A DNA stretch of 64,000 nucleotides from Nymphaea colorata (GCF_008831285.2 NC_045143.1:13787151-13851150); one strand, 5' to 3'; positions 40,152 through 51,452 are shown, counted from the first letter of the stretch. Notes: generated from the sequence alone by a model not told the origin. Numbers and translations: made by a program.

Positions 40152-40450
40152 TATTGAAGATAAGGATCAATGCAGGGCAGCTGCGGTGGCCAAAACTATT
40201 GCCAATTTAGTTGATCAGAAAATCAGGAAAGGAGATCAAATGTGTAACCGAGAATATGATCAAGATATTGACTGCAATTGTGATCCTAAAAAGAAGGAAA
40301 CAGATGAACCTTCCAAACTGTGTATTCTTTTAAAAATCAATAGAACCTCTCACACAAATGATTGAAGTGTGGGGGAGAAACAGCTTGGTCATGGGTGTAG
40401 ACTCAAACCTGAGTGGAACCACGTTACATTGTTTTGTGTCTTCTCCTTTA
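40152..40450 (+). repeat. 3' LTR of the 4.7-kb copia element
   Basis: 299 bp from tattgaagataagg to ttctccttta, matching the 5' LTR along its full length. Confidence 0.88.
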
Positions 40451-43400
40451 CCGGGCAACCCTGGCATTCTCGATGCTGTTGAACCCACCAAGCAGAGTAC
40501 ACCAAGACAGTCCTTGGGCAAGACAGGGCATGATGACCACCCACCCTCTCTTCCTTGATCACCTTCCTATCCTTCAACATGCTTGTATTTCTCTTCTTAT
40601 TTGTCATTGTTGTCGTGCAGAACACCTCGATGGCATTCACCAGTGGCAGGCTCACCATCAATGGGATGTCTTGATTACACTCTTCACCTTGTCGAACACA
40701 TGTATATTGATGGGCTATGTGATTGCTTCTTGGATGATAATTATATATGTATATATATATATATATAAGAGCCCATTAATGGTTACTCTCTGTAGTTAGT
40801 TGTTGGGAGATCTTTGCAAGTCACCCTTTTTGGAAGGAGAGGATTAGTAGGGAGCTGTGCATGATTAATCCATCATGTGGATTATAGAGATAGAGAAGGC
40901 TTCAGCTTCTATATTGAGTTGACTAATTGAACTAACATTGACAAGTGAATTTAGGCTCTCAGTGACAAGGTGAAAAAAAAAAAAAAAAAAAAAACACTTT
41001 TGCGATGAACTAAAATACATTTCCGTTAGTCACATTATAAAGGGTTGAAATGTGTTTTCGACCACGACAGCCATAATCATCTATCTGGAGCAAGGGCTGA
41101 GTCACATTTAGGTCTGTGTGAGCAGTTATCTGCATAGTCCCACAAAATTTATGTATTTACATATTAATTAGCGCCGACCATTTTGATTATTCTTTATATT
41201 GGTTGTGCCTTCATCATTTACTTATTTGTATATAGTGCCCTTCAATCATTTTACTATATATGAGAGATCTCAAAATTTGTTTGAATTAGTTCCCCTTTGC
41301 CAAACCTTTGTGGCTGATATACCACTAAGCTGAAGTGGGTGGGCTATCAACTACGTGCAATATCGATTACTGTATTAAAATTCTTAAGCCAAACCCTGCG
41401 TTCAAGTGAACCAAATTATAATAAGTGCTCTTGTCGTGCACGACTTGTCCGAGGTGAAAGTGCACCTTTTCTGGTGACAAGATGCTATTTGCCAGTGGAA
41501 AGAACTAGAACAAGGGTTAATTTTTTACTACGATTGGTGGCATCTAAGTATTATATAGTCCTGTATTTTATGGCCTAGGAACAAGATCAGAGGCCAAAGC
41601 CCCCAACCATATGCACTACTTTATTCGTATTATATATATTCTCCTATTGCGCTTAATTACACTTTAATGCAATCTCTTAGCTACAGGGAGAGAGAAGCTG
41701 AAATTCTTCCTTGTTCAAACACTGATAGAAAAAACAACAAATCTTCTTAATTATGAGGATAATATATGGAGAACCTGGAAGCTTCTACAAACTGAAACCA
41801 TTTTGCGTTTCTCGTACTTACGTTAGGTGAAACCATGTGGGAGGTTCCTTGTTTCTTAATATTAATAATAATAATATATTATTATCATATTATTATTTAA
41901 TATTAAATAATAATTATCATAATGTTATTAGTATTATTATCATTATTGTTATTAACATACTTGAGTTTAATATAGGATCACAACCCACATTGTGCCACTA
42001 AGACCATACCATGATGGTGTTAGCATGCTAGAGGGATAACGATGGGATGTCAACGATCTGAATCGGAACCAAATATACCCTTTAATATCATATCCAGTTT
42101 ATTGGATATTCATATATTTCAACGCAATTTTGTATTTGAATGTGTGAAAAAGTCCATACCACACCCTAATCCAACTTGTAAATTCATTACCAAATCTGAT
42201 CTAAAATGCAACTTTAAATTCATATTCGGATCCCAATTATCTGAATCTCAACCTTCATTATGATATGATAAGAACCAACTTTCCATTATATGGATATTGG
42301 GTACAGGAAAATTTAGTTCGTCATCAGAGCTTATTGTATGATTTGATATCTATTCTCAACCAAATCTAAATTAAAATCCAATCAAATGTTATTTCTTAAA
42401 ATTAAATCCGGTCCAATTTCCTAATTGGATGTTGAACTTTTTTTCATATCTTATCTATCTAAAGCAGCTCAATGGATCGGAGTGATTAAACTCTGTGGAA
42501 GTTGAGAAGAAATTTTATGGATCTGTTAAATATTAGCCGTTGATCCTCCAGCACCTTTGATCCAGACAGTCCGTTTCCCAGATCAACGGCTCCGGATTGC
42601 AGTTAAAGTTAAATTAAATAGCCGTAAAAAATGATTTGTGTATGCACCACCTACGTACTTTAAATGCAGTTTTCTTCTTCTTCTTCGCGGCCGAAACTTA
42701 GATGCAGAATTAAAGTTTTGGATTTCAATGTTGATCCGTACCAACAGTTTGACATATTGTTCTCCATGTTGTTGGCCGTAGAGACAGAATATTGAAATAA
42801 CAGACTATCATGAGTCTCCCAGATTAGACTATGGGAGTTTGAAGTTTTTTGGTTTTCCCTTTGTTCTTTGGCAGCTTCGGCAATTATTTTAGAAAACTAA
42901 GCATGGAAATCAGTTAACTAACTAAAGAAATGCAAATCTACTGGCCGGGTATTTATTTGCCCTTTTGGCTGAAGTGTTCCTTGCTTCAATATGTGCCCAG
43001 CATCTCCATTTGAATGCGACTTTAAGCGACGTACAAGAAAATTTCTCAAAATTTTCTCTTATTATCTGCTTTGCAAAGCAGTATTACTACATGGGTAAAA
43101 TTCCTTAGGAACTCATTACATTAGGACTGAAGAAACATGACGCAAAAACAATTCCCCAACCGGCATTTTCCCTTCAACCAATCTCTTTTTCGCATTTGAA
43201 GGGAAAGAAAACTTGCGGGGAAAGCAAACACTATCTAGAGTTTCCCCTCAGACCTGAACCCGTTTTCGCATCTTACATTCGAAAATTCTTTCGAATGAAG
43301 AGGAGTAGCTCAAAGCTATTACTTTCCCTCATTCTGAAAGGGGAAACAAACACCATCTAGACTTTCTCTTAAACCCCAAGCCATTTTCCCTTCTTACTTT

Positions 43401-43623
43401 CCAGTTAATGAAGAGAGGGTCAGGATCATGTCCAACATCACTAATGCGTCCCCAGTCCCCTTCTTTCGGGAGGTAAAGGTTATGATTTGCCTCCTTTTGG
43501 AGCGTAAGAAAATTCCAGCACGGGCAAAGTGTTCTCGGATCCTTCACCCAGATATGAATACGTCATCCCGTCTTGCATTCCTTCGAATGAAGAGAACGGT
43601 GGGGTTCTGTCTGATGGAAGTTG
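40451..43623. other. Intergenic DNA before the ERF gene, no gene seen
   Basis: Contains a (TA)n run near 40740-40766, a poly(A) tract near 40973-40994 and an AT-only hairpin region at 41845-41960. Around 43170-43420 the words actatctagagtttcccct and accatctagactttctctt suggest an old local duplication. ORFs are short and without a known domain. The ERF 3' region lies at the right edge. Confidence 0.5.
41889..41914. repeat. 26-bp perfect AT palindrome
   Basis: attattattta, atat, taaataataat: the 26 bases equal their own reverse complement. They lie inside about 115 bases made almost only of A and T in ATT/AAT triplets. Confidence 0.9.
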
Positions 43624-44481
43624 TTAAGGATGAGAGAGATCCAAGAAGATATCATCCAGGTAGCCGCTGCCACCTCCGCCCACATTGGAAGTGATGAAGG
43701 AAGGGGAAGTACAAGGATCAAGAAGATGACCATAATCACATGATTGTGAAGAACACAGAGAAGAGGAAGATGAATTATTAGAAGAGGTTGATGGAAATAG
43801 GGAAGAGGAAGAAGAAGAAGAAGAAGAAGGAGAAGGCATTTGAATGGCAGCGGGATTAGTTGGAGCCAACATTTCAAAGCACTGATGAACGCCGTTGAGA
43901 GCATAAGCTGACGCTGAAATTTGCTTCTCTAAATTCATTCTCTCAGATTCATACACCTCAACCAGGCCCAACCGGGTCGTTGCCCACTCTATATTCTCAT
44001 GAAAGAAAGTAGAAGATTGCCACGAAAACTGGGGATTCTGACACCTATCAGGGTCTGCAAATGGCGCCACTTGTCGCTGTTTCTTCAGAGCATTGTCGAA
44101 GATAGATGCTTCATCAGCTTTCGCTTGACGCGTCTTCTTGTAATGGCTGCTCTTGTTCAGAAGGTTTCTGATTCTCTTCGCCAAAGGTGAATCAGAAGAC
44201 ACCTTGGTGGCGAAGTTCGTGCGGGCACTCGATCCACGGAGCAGACAGGCGGCCTCGTCGTAGGCGCGCGCCGCCTCTTCCGCGGTCTCAAAGGTGCCCA
44301 GCCACATCCTTATCTTCTGAGTTGTGCCCTTTATCTCTGCTACCCATCTGCCAGACGGCCGCCGCCTCACTCCCAAGAACTTGTTCCTGCTTCCCTTTGG
44401 CCTCTCCTCCTTCCCTCCTTGTCCGTTAGCTACTGCACTCATGCTCAGACCTTGTTGGTAGTCACTCATGGGTAGCTCCAT
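43624..44481 (-). CDS. ERN1-like: AP2/ERF transcription factor, ERN1/RAP2.11 type
   Basis: Intact single-exon gene of 285 residues. Residues 34-90 are one AP2/ERF DNA-binding domain: [18 protein letters not shown], then [20 protein letters not shown] and [11 protein letters not shown]. The three-strand sheet residues that contact GCC-box DNA (RGR/WVAEI/WLGTF type) are present. Directly after it, [12 protein letters not shown] at 99-109 matches a segment I recall from the legume ERN1 family, so I place it with ERN1/RAP2.11. The C-terminal half is Ser-rich (219-227 and 231-243) and ends [13 protein letters not shown], an acidic-hydrophobic tail that could activate transcription. The protein should act in the nucleus. 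ERN1 of legumes controls nodulation; RAP2.11 of Arabidopsis acts in low-potassium response; neither role can be assumed here. The start at 44481 precedes MELPM; the next Met is only four codons later. Confidence 0.93.
   Translation of the reverse strand: MELPMSDYQQGLSMSAVANGQGGKEERPKGSRNKFLGVRRRPSGRWVAEIKGTTQKIRMWLGTFETAEEAARAYDEAACLLRGSSARTNFATKVSSDSPLAKRIRNLLNKSSHYKKTRQAKADEASIFDNALKKQRQVAPFADPDRCQNPQFSWQSSTFFHENIEWATTRLGLVEVYESERMNLEKQISASAYALNGVHQCFEMLAPTNPAAIQMPSPSSSSSSSSSLFPSTSSNNSSSSSLCSSQSCDYGHLLDPCTSPSFITSNVGGGGSGYLDDIFLDLSHP
43795..43840 (-). repeat. Serine-codon trinucleotide tract in the ERF gene
   Basis: On the plus strand gaagaggaagaagaagaagaa, on the coding strand TCT/TCC repeats. 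It encodes the polyserine run and is likely length-variable between individuals. Confidence 0.8.
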
Positions 44482-44562
44482 GACTTCAACAAATTAAAGG
44501 TAGACAGAAATATCAAAAGGAAGAGCAACAGGGTGACGGACGCATTGTGGAGAACTATATGG

Positions 44563-44570
44563 CATATATG
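44563..44570 (-). promoter_or_regulatory. Possible TATA element of the ERF gene
   Basis: catatatg, 82-89 bases upstream of the ERF start on the minus strand. It is the only TATA-like word in the first 150 bases. The match is weak. Confidence 0.3.
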
Positions 44571-44774
44571 GACGAACGAGTTCTTTGAGAACCGAACGAG
44601 TGGGGCGCGTGTTCAGGTCACTTGTTTCTTGTCGTGCGTTGATCAATGGAGGAACGGCAAGAGTCGTGGGAGCACGACCACGAAAATCTCACCTTTCTTT
44701 TTCCTCTTTAGAGAGGTAAGAACTAGGGAGATTTAGATTCGAAGGCACACAACGACAACGTGAAGGGTTCAACA

Positions 44775-44874
44775 CATTGGCTAGCCACAAGGGTGCACTA
44801 AGAACCCACTGCTTCTTAGCCGAGCATTGGCTAGCCACAAGGGTGCACTAAGAACCCACTGCTTCTTAGCCGAG
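44775..44874. repeat. Exact 50-bp tandem duplication upstream of the ERF gene
   Basis: Two identical 50-base units (44775-44824 and 44825-44874), starting cattggctagccacaag and ending cttcttagccgag, lie 294 bases upstream of the ERF start codon. Identity of both units points to a recent duplication. Confidence 0.95.
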
Positions 44875-45254
44875 TGCTTGGACTCTGAACACCATACGTG
44901 TTGCCTAGTGCATGGCTCACGCTGTTGACTGATCTGAAATGCGACGTGTGTCCATAAACCATCTTATGTTAAGGCAATTCAACAAATTAATTAAACATAT
45001 CAACGACACTGATAGGTAAGGATAAAGAAAACCATTCAGGGTGCGAGACCTAACCGCAGTTTTGACTGCCGTAATCAAGGTCAACTTCCCAACAGTACAG
45101 TAACGAAAATACTTTCAAAGTATGGACGTAGAAATAGATGTTTTTCACGCGCCACGTATGTCCTCAAAGCTAGTTTTTTCAAATGACACACTTTCTCATC
45201 GTTAAGAGTGCCTTTTTTTTTTTTTTTTGGTAAAAATGGTTAAAACATTATAAT
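44875..45254. other. Distal upstream flank of the ERF gene
   Basis: No ORF or repeat recognised apart from a T-rich run at about 45211-45228. Confidence 0.5.
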
Positions 45255-45646
45255 TAGGCCTGAGCATCAGGCCGGGCCGCTAAGACCTGGCCCGATGAAC
45301 TTGCCGGGCCGGGTATCCGGCCTGGCCACCAAAAGTCAGGCCCAGCCCAGCCCGCCGCGAAGAGGGATATGAGCGGTCGGGCCTGGCCCACCGCAAAGAG
45401 GGAGAGGAAGAGGGAGAGCGGAGAGGGAAAAGGGAGAGGGAGAGGGAGACGGGAAGGGAGAGGGGGAGCGAGCGGGGGATGGAGGCGGAGAGGGAGACGG
45501 GAAGTGAGCAGGAGGGAGAGGGAGCAGAGGCCAAAGAGGGAGAGGGGAGCGAACGCAGGAGGCCACCCAACGGCCCGACCACCCGAGGGCGGGAGTCGGG
45601 CCGCTGCCGGGCCACCCTATCGGGCCCGGGCCCACGCCCAGGCCTA
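45255..45646. mobile_element. GC-rich hAT-like MITE with polypurine core
   Basis: The left end is TAGGCCTGAGCATCAGGCCG and the reverse complement of the right end is TAGGCCTGGGCGTGGGCCCG. The flanks are attataat (45247-45254) and actatagt (45647-45654), an 8-bp target duplication with two mismatches. The core at about 45369-45560 is nearly pure purine on the plus strand (gagggagagggggagc-type repeats). Long ORFs here are composed of Arg-Glu-Gly or Pro-Ser-Leu repeats and are not genes. Confidence 0.65.
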
Positions 45647-45784
45647 ACTATAGTTTATGTTGGCTACATAATTGGACCAAAGAAAACCATTATTAGCTTA
45701 CTCTCAAACAAAATTTCTGCCATCCTTGCTTGTTAGAGAATCTTATGGAAACTCATGTTAAAGTTGTGTTTCATAAAACATTAA

Positions 45785-46312
45785 TTTAAAAAAAAAATCT
45801 ATAGCGGTGATTTATTTAACTGCTGTAGGTACCATGGGTCTATACGAGTGGTTCGGGTACCAGTCGTCACCATTGCAGACACTGTCGGCAAGGCTATACT
45901 GGTGATTTTGGCATCACCCTGTAGACCTATGACCTATGGCCATGAAGATGGTCACCGTTCATTATTAGGATGGTGATTATTTCACCGCTGTTGGCCATTC
46001 CGAGGAATATATAACGGTGATTTTATCACCTCGATTGCTTCATATTTTTTAAATAAAATTCCAACTAATCTACATATTCAGATCTAAAAAATAATATATA
46101 TTTAGATGAACGAAATGATAACAATGAAATTACTATTACACTCAAAAACTTCCCCAAGCACTTACAAAAAATTCAATACACAACCACATTCTTCCCTACC
46201 ATTGGTGCTCATGGAGGAAGCATATTCATGCTATCTTACCAGTGAAAATGTTCAACACTGTAGTTTTCTATCTATGCAATATCCACTAGTATAGGACCGA
46301 CTTTTTTGTAGT
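45785..46312. mobile_element. CACTA-like transposon fragment
   Basis: The right edge reads gaccgacttttttGTAGTG at 46294-46312, the inverse of CACTACAAAAAA, a typical CACTA terminus. The interior repeats gcggtgat, ggtgattt and atcacc words in both orientations (45804, 45898, 45970, 46016), as in CACTA subterminal regions. No matching left terminus is found, so the element is truncated or very diverged. Confidence 0.45.
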
Positions 46313-46969
46313 GCCCCTAAATTGTACATACTGGATGTGCAACATTTTAGTTGACATATCAAAACTATAAAGGGGTCATGTGATAATAGTAACACACTAT
46401 TATTGTCCCAAGAATATACTAAGGACAGTGACAATATATTAGTATTACCAAACATCTCCTAAGAGGCAGGTTAGAATCGACCAAACATAAGCCTAAAGTC
46501 GATGCAGGAGTAGGTTGGGTTGTAATAGTGATATAAGAGCCAGTTCAATACTAGGACTTGGGATCTTATATGCATTGACACATGTTAAAGGGTTGGATAG
46601 TAACACCCCATTACAAAAGTTTAATCTTGTATTGAAAATTATGAGAAATCTTCAAAGGCTAATGAAAAGTGTTGATTAAGTGATTGATTAGTCTTATTCT
46701 TAGTTTTTTTTTTTTTGCTAAAACCAAAATTGATAGGAAGGGGTTGAGACCCACCAAAAACCAAGAGCCCGAACCTGATGTGGGAGTAGGGTATGATCAT
46801 GTGAAGATTTGGATCCTTGTTCACAACCATGCTTTTCACAAAGGGTATATACCCTTTAATTTGATAATCTGACTCTAGAAGAACTTTTTATCCAACTAGC
46901 TATTCAACAACACCTAACCAAAAGAAAAAATGCAAAACTTATGATAGACTAGGATAAACCTGTAGTCAT
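46313..46969. other. Intergenic DNA, no gene seen
   Basis: Only short ORFs. Nothing recognised. Confidence 0.5.
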
Positions 46970-48190
46970 GTGTCAGTAAAAATGATGATAAGTTTAAGGT
47001 AAATTTTACAGGTTCTTAAAGATCTCAAGGAGCTTTAGTGAAATGTTACAAGCGCAGAAAGCCTAGACGCATGAAGAAAAACTGCAAGACAAAGTTTCCA
47101 AAAAAGAACAACAATGGTCAGAACAATAACAACAAGAGGGAAAATCAAGGGAACTACGACAGAAGACATATGTATTGTGTCAGAGTACATGTTCGCAAAT
47201 GAAGAACTGCTTGGTTGATGGTAGATTTAGGGGCTACCCATCACATAGCACAAACAAAGGAAGGTGTGGTCCGTATGGAAGACTTGGGTCTAGGAGTACA
47301 AAAGGTTTATATGGAAAATAATTCCTCTCGGGCCATTGAATGTGAATGTGAATTCATGACATGAAAGATTAAACTATGTAAGTATTAACAAAATGAAGAC
47401 TCTAACATAGCAAGTTATAATACCCGATATTAATATAAAGGATTTTACAAAGTGCGAGTCATGTTTATATAAAAAAAATGGTAAGAAAGTCCTTTCCTTC
47501 TGAAGTAATTTGGGCCATTGATCTGTTAGAAATTATTCATTCAGATATTTGTGGACCTTTTAGGGTCCAAACACATAATGGTATGTTATATTTCATAACA
47601 TTCATTGATGATTTCTAAAGGTTTCGTTATCTTTACTTGATCAAACATAAATATGAAGCCCTTAAGAAATTCAAGGAATACAAAAATGAAGTTGAAAGAC
47701 AGCTTGACAAATACATAAAAGGTTGTAAGGTCCTTTCGAGGAGGTAAGTATACTCGAAAGAATTCTTAGAATACTATAAAGACCGTGAAATTAATGGACA
47801 ATCAACAATGCCTATGACACCACAACAAAATGATATAGAGCTCAAGATCCATGTTAGCAAGTGCACATTTACCCAAAGTATTCTGGGGTGAAGTTGTATT
47901 AACGACTATGTATACTATAAATCAAGTGTCCTACAAAACAATATCAATCACTGCATATGAGAGATGGACTGGTGCGAAACCATATTTGAGATATATCAGG
48001 AGATGGGGATCTATAGCTCATCTGAAAATTCCAGATGTAAAAGTGGATAAACTAGACAATAGATTTTTAAGATACTTGTTTATTGGATATCTGAAAGGAT
48101 TCAAAGGCTACAGATTATATTATTCGATTATGGGACTTCTCGAAAGAAGGGATATAGTTCTTAGAAGAACTCAATAATGATGACAATGAT
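46970..48190 (+). pseudogene. Ty1-copia gag-pol fragment
   Basis: Plus strand, heavily decayed. Near 47045 a zinc-knuckle remnant (CYKCRKPRRMKKNC) is followed by Asn-rich sequence. Near 47215, MVDLGATHHIAQTKEG is a protease with DLG instead of DSG. At 47520-47660, IIHSDICGPFRVQTHNG and ITFIDDF begin the integrase core. The only open frame (47851-48177) has LASAHLPKVFWGEVVLTTMY and YLFIGYLKGFKGYRLY, the end of the integrase region. No LTR, reverse transcriptase or RNase H follows. It differs in sequence from the other copia elements here. Confidence 0.8.
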
Positions 48191-48547
48191 TTAGTGGAAG
48201 ATCAAGTTGATCTGTTGGACACACTGAACACGCTGCCGAAGGTGGATCCTACTCCCAAGATCAATTGGAGGATGCACTTGATAGATCGCTGAAAATTCCC
48301 TTGTTCTTAAAAGATTGGGTTGCAGGCGAGGTTCTCCCTCTTAGGAACTCGCAGAATGCGTCTGAGACCTGCGACACTTGTAAATTCCGCAACGCTTTAC
48401 AGGATTGTCTGAAAAATCTACAATTTGGTCCACAAATACTAGGCCTCAGCATGACCAAATGAAGTTAACTTTTCAAATTTCTGCATTGAACGCATTTCTA
48501 AAGCACCCTTGGCATGGCCCTAGTTAGGCCTCACCTATCCACGTCTG
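48191..48547. other. Unassigned stretch between copia fragment and GC-rich element
   Basis: ORFs of 65 codons on both strands at 48261-48462 have no known domain. Nothing else recognised. Confidence 0.4.
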
Positions 48548-49012
48548 GCGTCTAGGGGTGGGCATCGGGCCGGGCCGGCCCGATAGCCCGGGTCTCGGCC
48601 CGAGACCGGCCCGTCGGGCCGCTTAGCCTGACCCAGACCCGGCCCGACCCCCTTTCCCCTCGCCCTCCCGTCGCCCTCCGGCTACGGCGTTGGGTCCCCA
48701 CCGACGGCCCACACGGACCCGCAGGTGCTGGTTAGGGAGAGGGGGAGCAGGAGGGAGACGGAGGGGGAGGGAGAGGGGGAGAGGGAGCAGAGAGGGGGAG
48801 GGAGAGGGGGAGCGGAGAGGGAGACGGGAAGGGAGAGGGAGAGCGGGAGTAGAGAGAGAGAGAGGGAGAGGGGGAGCGGAGAGGAGGAGGGAGACGAAGT
48901 GGGGGAGCAGAGAGGGAGACGGAGGAGGAAGGGGAGCGGGGGACGGAGGGCGGGAGTCCGGCCGGCCTATCGGGCCTGGGCCAGGTTTTTCCCGACCCGA
49001 ACCCGGAACTCC
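48548..49012. mobile_element. GC-rich polypurine element, right end missing
   Basis: It starts TAGGGGTGGGCATCGGGCCG, like the family at 45255 and 31517. It carries a polypurine core at about 48725-48955 (gagggggagagggagc-type repeats) and ends in GC-rich sequence. The expected inverted terminus GGCCCGATGCCCACCCCTA is absent; the sequence passes directly into the gypsy protease. Either the right end is deleted or the junction is a rearrangement. Confidence 0.55.
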
Positions 49013-50555
49013 ACAGGTTGCATCTCACTAGTCAACAATTGTATATGCTTCTTCCTGCAATCTATATTGGCATAATGCATGCCCAAAATCACATCGAATT
49101 CACTGACACTTATGATCACCAACTGTGCAAGTAAGTGATGTTGATGGATCTCTACGTCCACATCAGGTAGATACTCACTACACGACTCTTGAGCATGCAT
49201 AGGGTTGACGACTTTTAAGACATACGTCATCTTTCTAGCCGACACTTCTAGTGAAGTAGCAAATCGACTAGATATAAACGAATGAGTTGCACCTGCATCA
49301 AACAACACTCTAGCAATATGAGAACCAATAAGTAAGGTACCTTCAATAAGGTCTTGTGCCTGAAGCTCCTCCACAGTAGTCGCATAGACACGTCCAGTCA
49401 TCTATCGCGCGCTAGAAGTACCGGTCTCAGACTTGTTCAACTCTTTTTCTCTCTTTTAAGGGGCAATCTTTGATGAAGTGCCCCATCCCTCCACAATGTA
49501 AATAAGCTCCGATCTCCAGATAGCACGGCTTCTCGAGGTGCACATGTGAACAAGTGGGGCACTTCGGTGAAGTCGGAGTGACCACTGACCCCTGTGTGGC
49601 CTCACTGCGGTTTGGCCTGTTCCATCTGAATGCTCGGTCATCACGCCTCTCATAAGGCTTTGCCCTGCCTGCAAAGTGTTGGTGCTTGACCTGTGTTTGC
49701 CCACCATGTGAGTGTTGGCCTGCCTTCTTATAATGGTCTTTATGTGTCCTTGCCTAGTCCTCTTCCATGCATCTTGTCATGGTGACCGCCTCGTCCAAGT
49801 CACGAGGTCTGCTTGACAAAACTTTACTTCGCAGTCCATCCCGCTTGCTTGGCTTCATCTGTAGGGTAGAGGTGTAGGCAATACACCTCCAAGTGTCAAT
49901 ATTTCGTAACGTATTCATCCAAGCTCAATTGATTCTGGTGCAAGTCGAGAAACTCTTGCATTTTCTTATCTTTGGCATGCACTGGAAAGTAAATGCTGAA
50001 GAAGGAATCTCTAAACTGCTTCCATGAGATTGACAGTTGGCCAGCAAACTAGATGTCATGGGTCGCTTGCCACCAGTTCTTGGCATCTCCTTTCCATAGA
50101 TATGAGCCATAATTCACTTTGTCTCATTCTGGCATCTTCAGAAATTCAAAGATGCGTTCAACTTCTTCAATCCATTCCTTTGTCTTGTCTGGACTGCCAT
50201 TTCCTGTAAAGACAGACAACTGCATCGCTATAAACTGTTAGAACGACACCGTTGTTGCTTTCTCCTAAAGTGGCGCACTGGTGTCTCTAGTAGGGGATGT
50301 ATGGCTCCTCTGATTGCTGACCATCGACTGCACAAGGGAGGTCAGTGTCTGCAAGGTTGTCTGCAATATAGTCTGCTGATCCACAGGTGGAGTCTGCCTT
50401 GGTGAGGTTTGGGCACCCACACTAGTCCGGGTGTTCTGTTGCCTTGATGTACTATCATCTACTGGGGTACGTGCATCAGAATGGGCCAAACTTGGCTCTC
50501 TTTATGCCTCTGCAGACGGCCCAGCTCCCTTTTTGCGCCTACGTTGGTACTCCAT
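48967..50555 (-). pseudogene. Ty3-gypsy gag and protease, truncated
   Basis: Minus strand. Gag starts at 50555 (MEYQRRRKKGAG) and is read with several stops. It has a Gln/Thr-rich segment, GNGSPDKTKEWIEEVERIFE, then LWKGDAKNWWQATHD and ISWKQFRDSFFSIYFP, the core of plant chromovirus Gag. A zinc-knuckle area follows near 49480-49570. The open frame 48967-49401 is the retroviral-type aspartic protease: VLFDAGATHSFISSRFA with the catalytic DAG, and the flap-side EFDVILGMHY segment. The protease runs into the GC-rich element at about 49010; reverse transcriptase, RNase H and integrase are absent from the window. Confidence 0.88.
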
Positions 50556-50777
50556 CTGTACAAACAAGAACCCTTATTCTCAAACCAAGTCTATGACCAA
50601 TCTTGCAAATCCAATCACAAACGTGCATTAGCACAATGTCTCAAAACATCGATCGCATTACGGATGCATACTTTACTTGTAAAATCAAAGCTATAATAAC
50701 AAATCAATCAAATAAATGCATACTTGGGCAACACGGCTTCACAGATAGGCTTTAACTCACATCCATAGTGGTGTTTG

Positions 50778-50796
50778 CCATAGCTCTGATACCAAA
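50778..50796 (-). promoter_or_regulatory. Primer-binding site of the gypsy element
   Basis: On the minus strand TTTGGTATCAGAGCTATGG lies about 220 bases before gag and directly after the LTR end. It contains TGGTATCAGAGC, the initiator-methionine tRNA site. Confidence 0.85.
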
Positions 50797-50798
50797 GC

Positions 50799-51250
50799 TG
50801 TCACATCCCAACTTTTTGACTCTCAAACAATTTTTTTTCTAAACATAAAAGCATTAATGTGCGATGATACAACAATTCAAAACAGAAGGAGCTATGCCAT
50901 TAGAAACAATGGGGCAAACTTTCATTTATATAACAATTTCAGTTGATACACAATTACATCAATGTGTATGACAAAATGCCCCAAACCATGTAATTGATGC
51001 CTAACAACAACAAGACATCAATATAACAAAAAACACGACGTGCCGGTACTACAAACGACCCAAAACATTCTCAGTAGGATGTGAGTGAAGCCATCCGATC
51101 AACCTGCTGCTCTGGGTCCGCCAAAACCTGAAAATGGAAACAACTGAAGGCTTAGCCTTCGCAATATGGCAACAAGCCAGGAAAATTCCAAACCCTCTTA
51201 GGTAGGGCTCAAATATGATAACAATCATAAAAACAATCTATCTATATTCC
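50799..51250 (-). repeat. Probable 5' LTR of the gypsy element
   Basis: On the minus strand the sequence before the primer-binding site ends TTGGGATGTGACA, a normal LTR end (CA). The outer border is not defined; 51250 is a placeholder. No second LTR is present, so the length cannot be fixed by comparison. Confidence 0.5.
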
Positions 51251-51452
51251 TAATTGGTGAGTATACGAGGCAATATAATTCTCTTTAGATCATTTTATGG
51301 TCTTATTGTTGAGTGTCAACCTGGTTTAGAGTCTTTAGACTTTGAGAGTCATGTTCAATATTTATTTATGGCCATGCTTAGTTTGAGTCAGTTTCATGTA
51401 GTGCATAAGTTGACTAGAGTACTTATTGTGTATAGTCTAGCACAATGTTATC

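Larger units (their letters stand above)
35711..40450 (+). mobile_element. Ty1-copia LTR retrotransposon with both LTRs, 4.7 kb, inactive
   Basis: The order is 5' LTR (35711-36000), primer-binding site, gag, protease, integrase, reverse transcriptase, RNase H, polypurine tract, 3' LTR (40152-40450). The integrase-before-reverse-transcriptase order defines Ty1-copia. All domains are visible but interrupted by many stops and frameshifts. The LTRs begin TATTGAAG rather than TG and end CTTTTA/CCTTTA rather than CA. The flanks catag and ccggg do not match, so no target duplication remains. LTR divergence is visibly higher than in the 6.9-kb element, so this one is older. Confidence 0.9.

Noticed and set aside
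45280-45736. ORFs of 85-111 codons rich in Arg, Glu, Gly, Pro or Ser
   Set aside because: Products of the polypurine tract in a non-autonomous element.
48690-49075. ORFs of 98-116 codons rich in Arg-Glu-Gly
   Set aside because: Same reason: polypurine repeat, not a gene.
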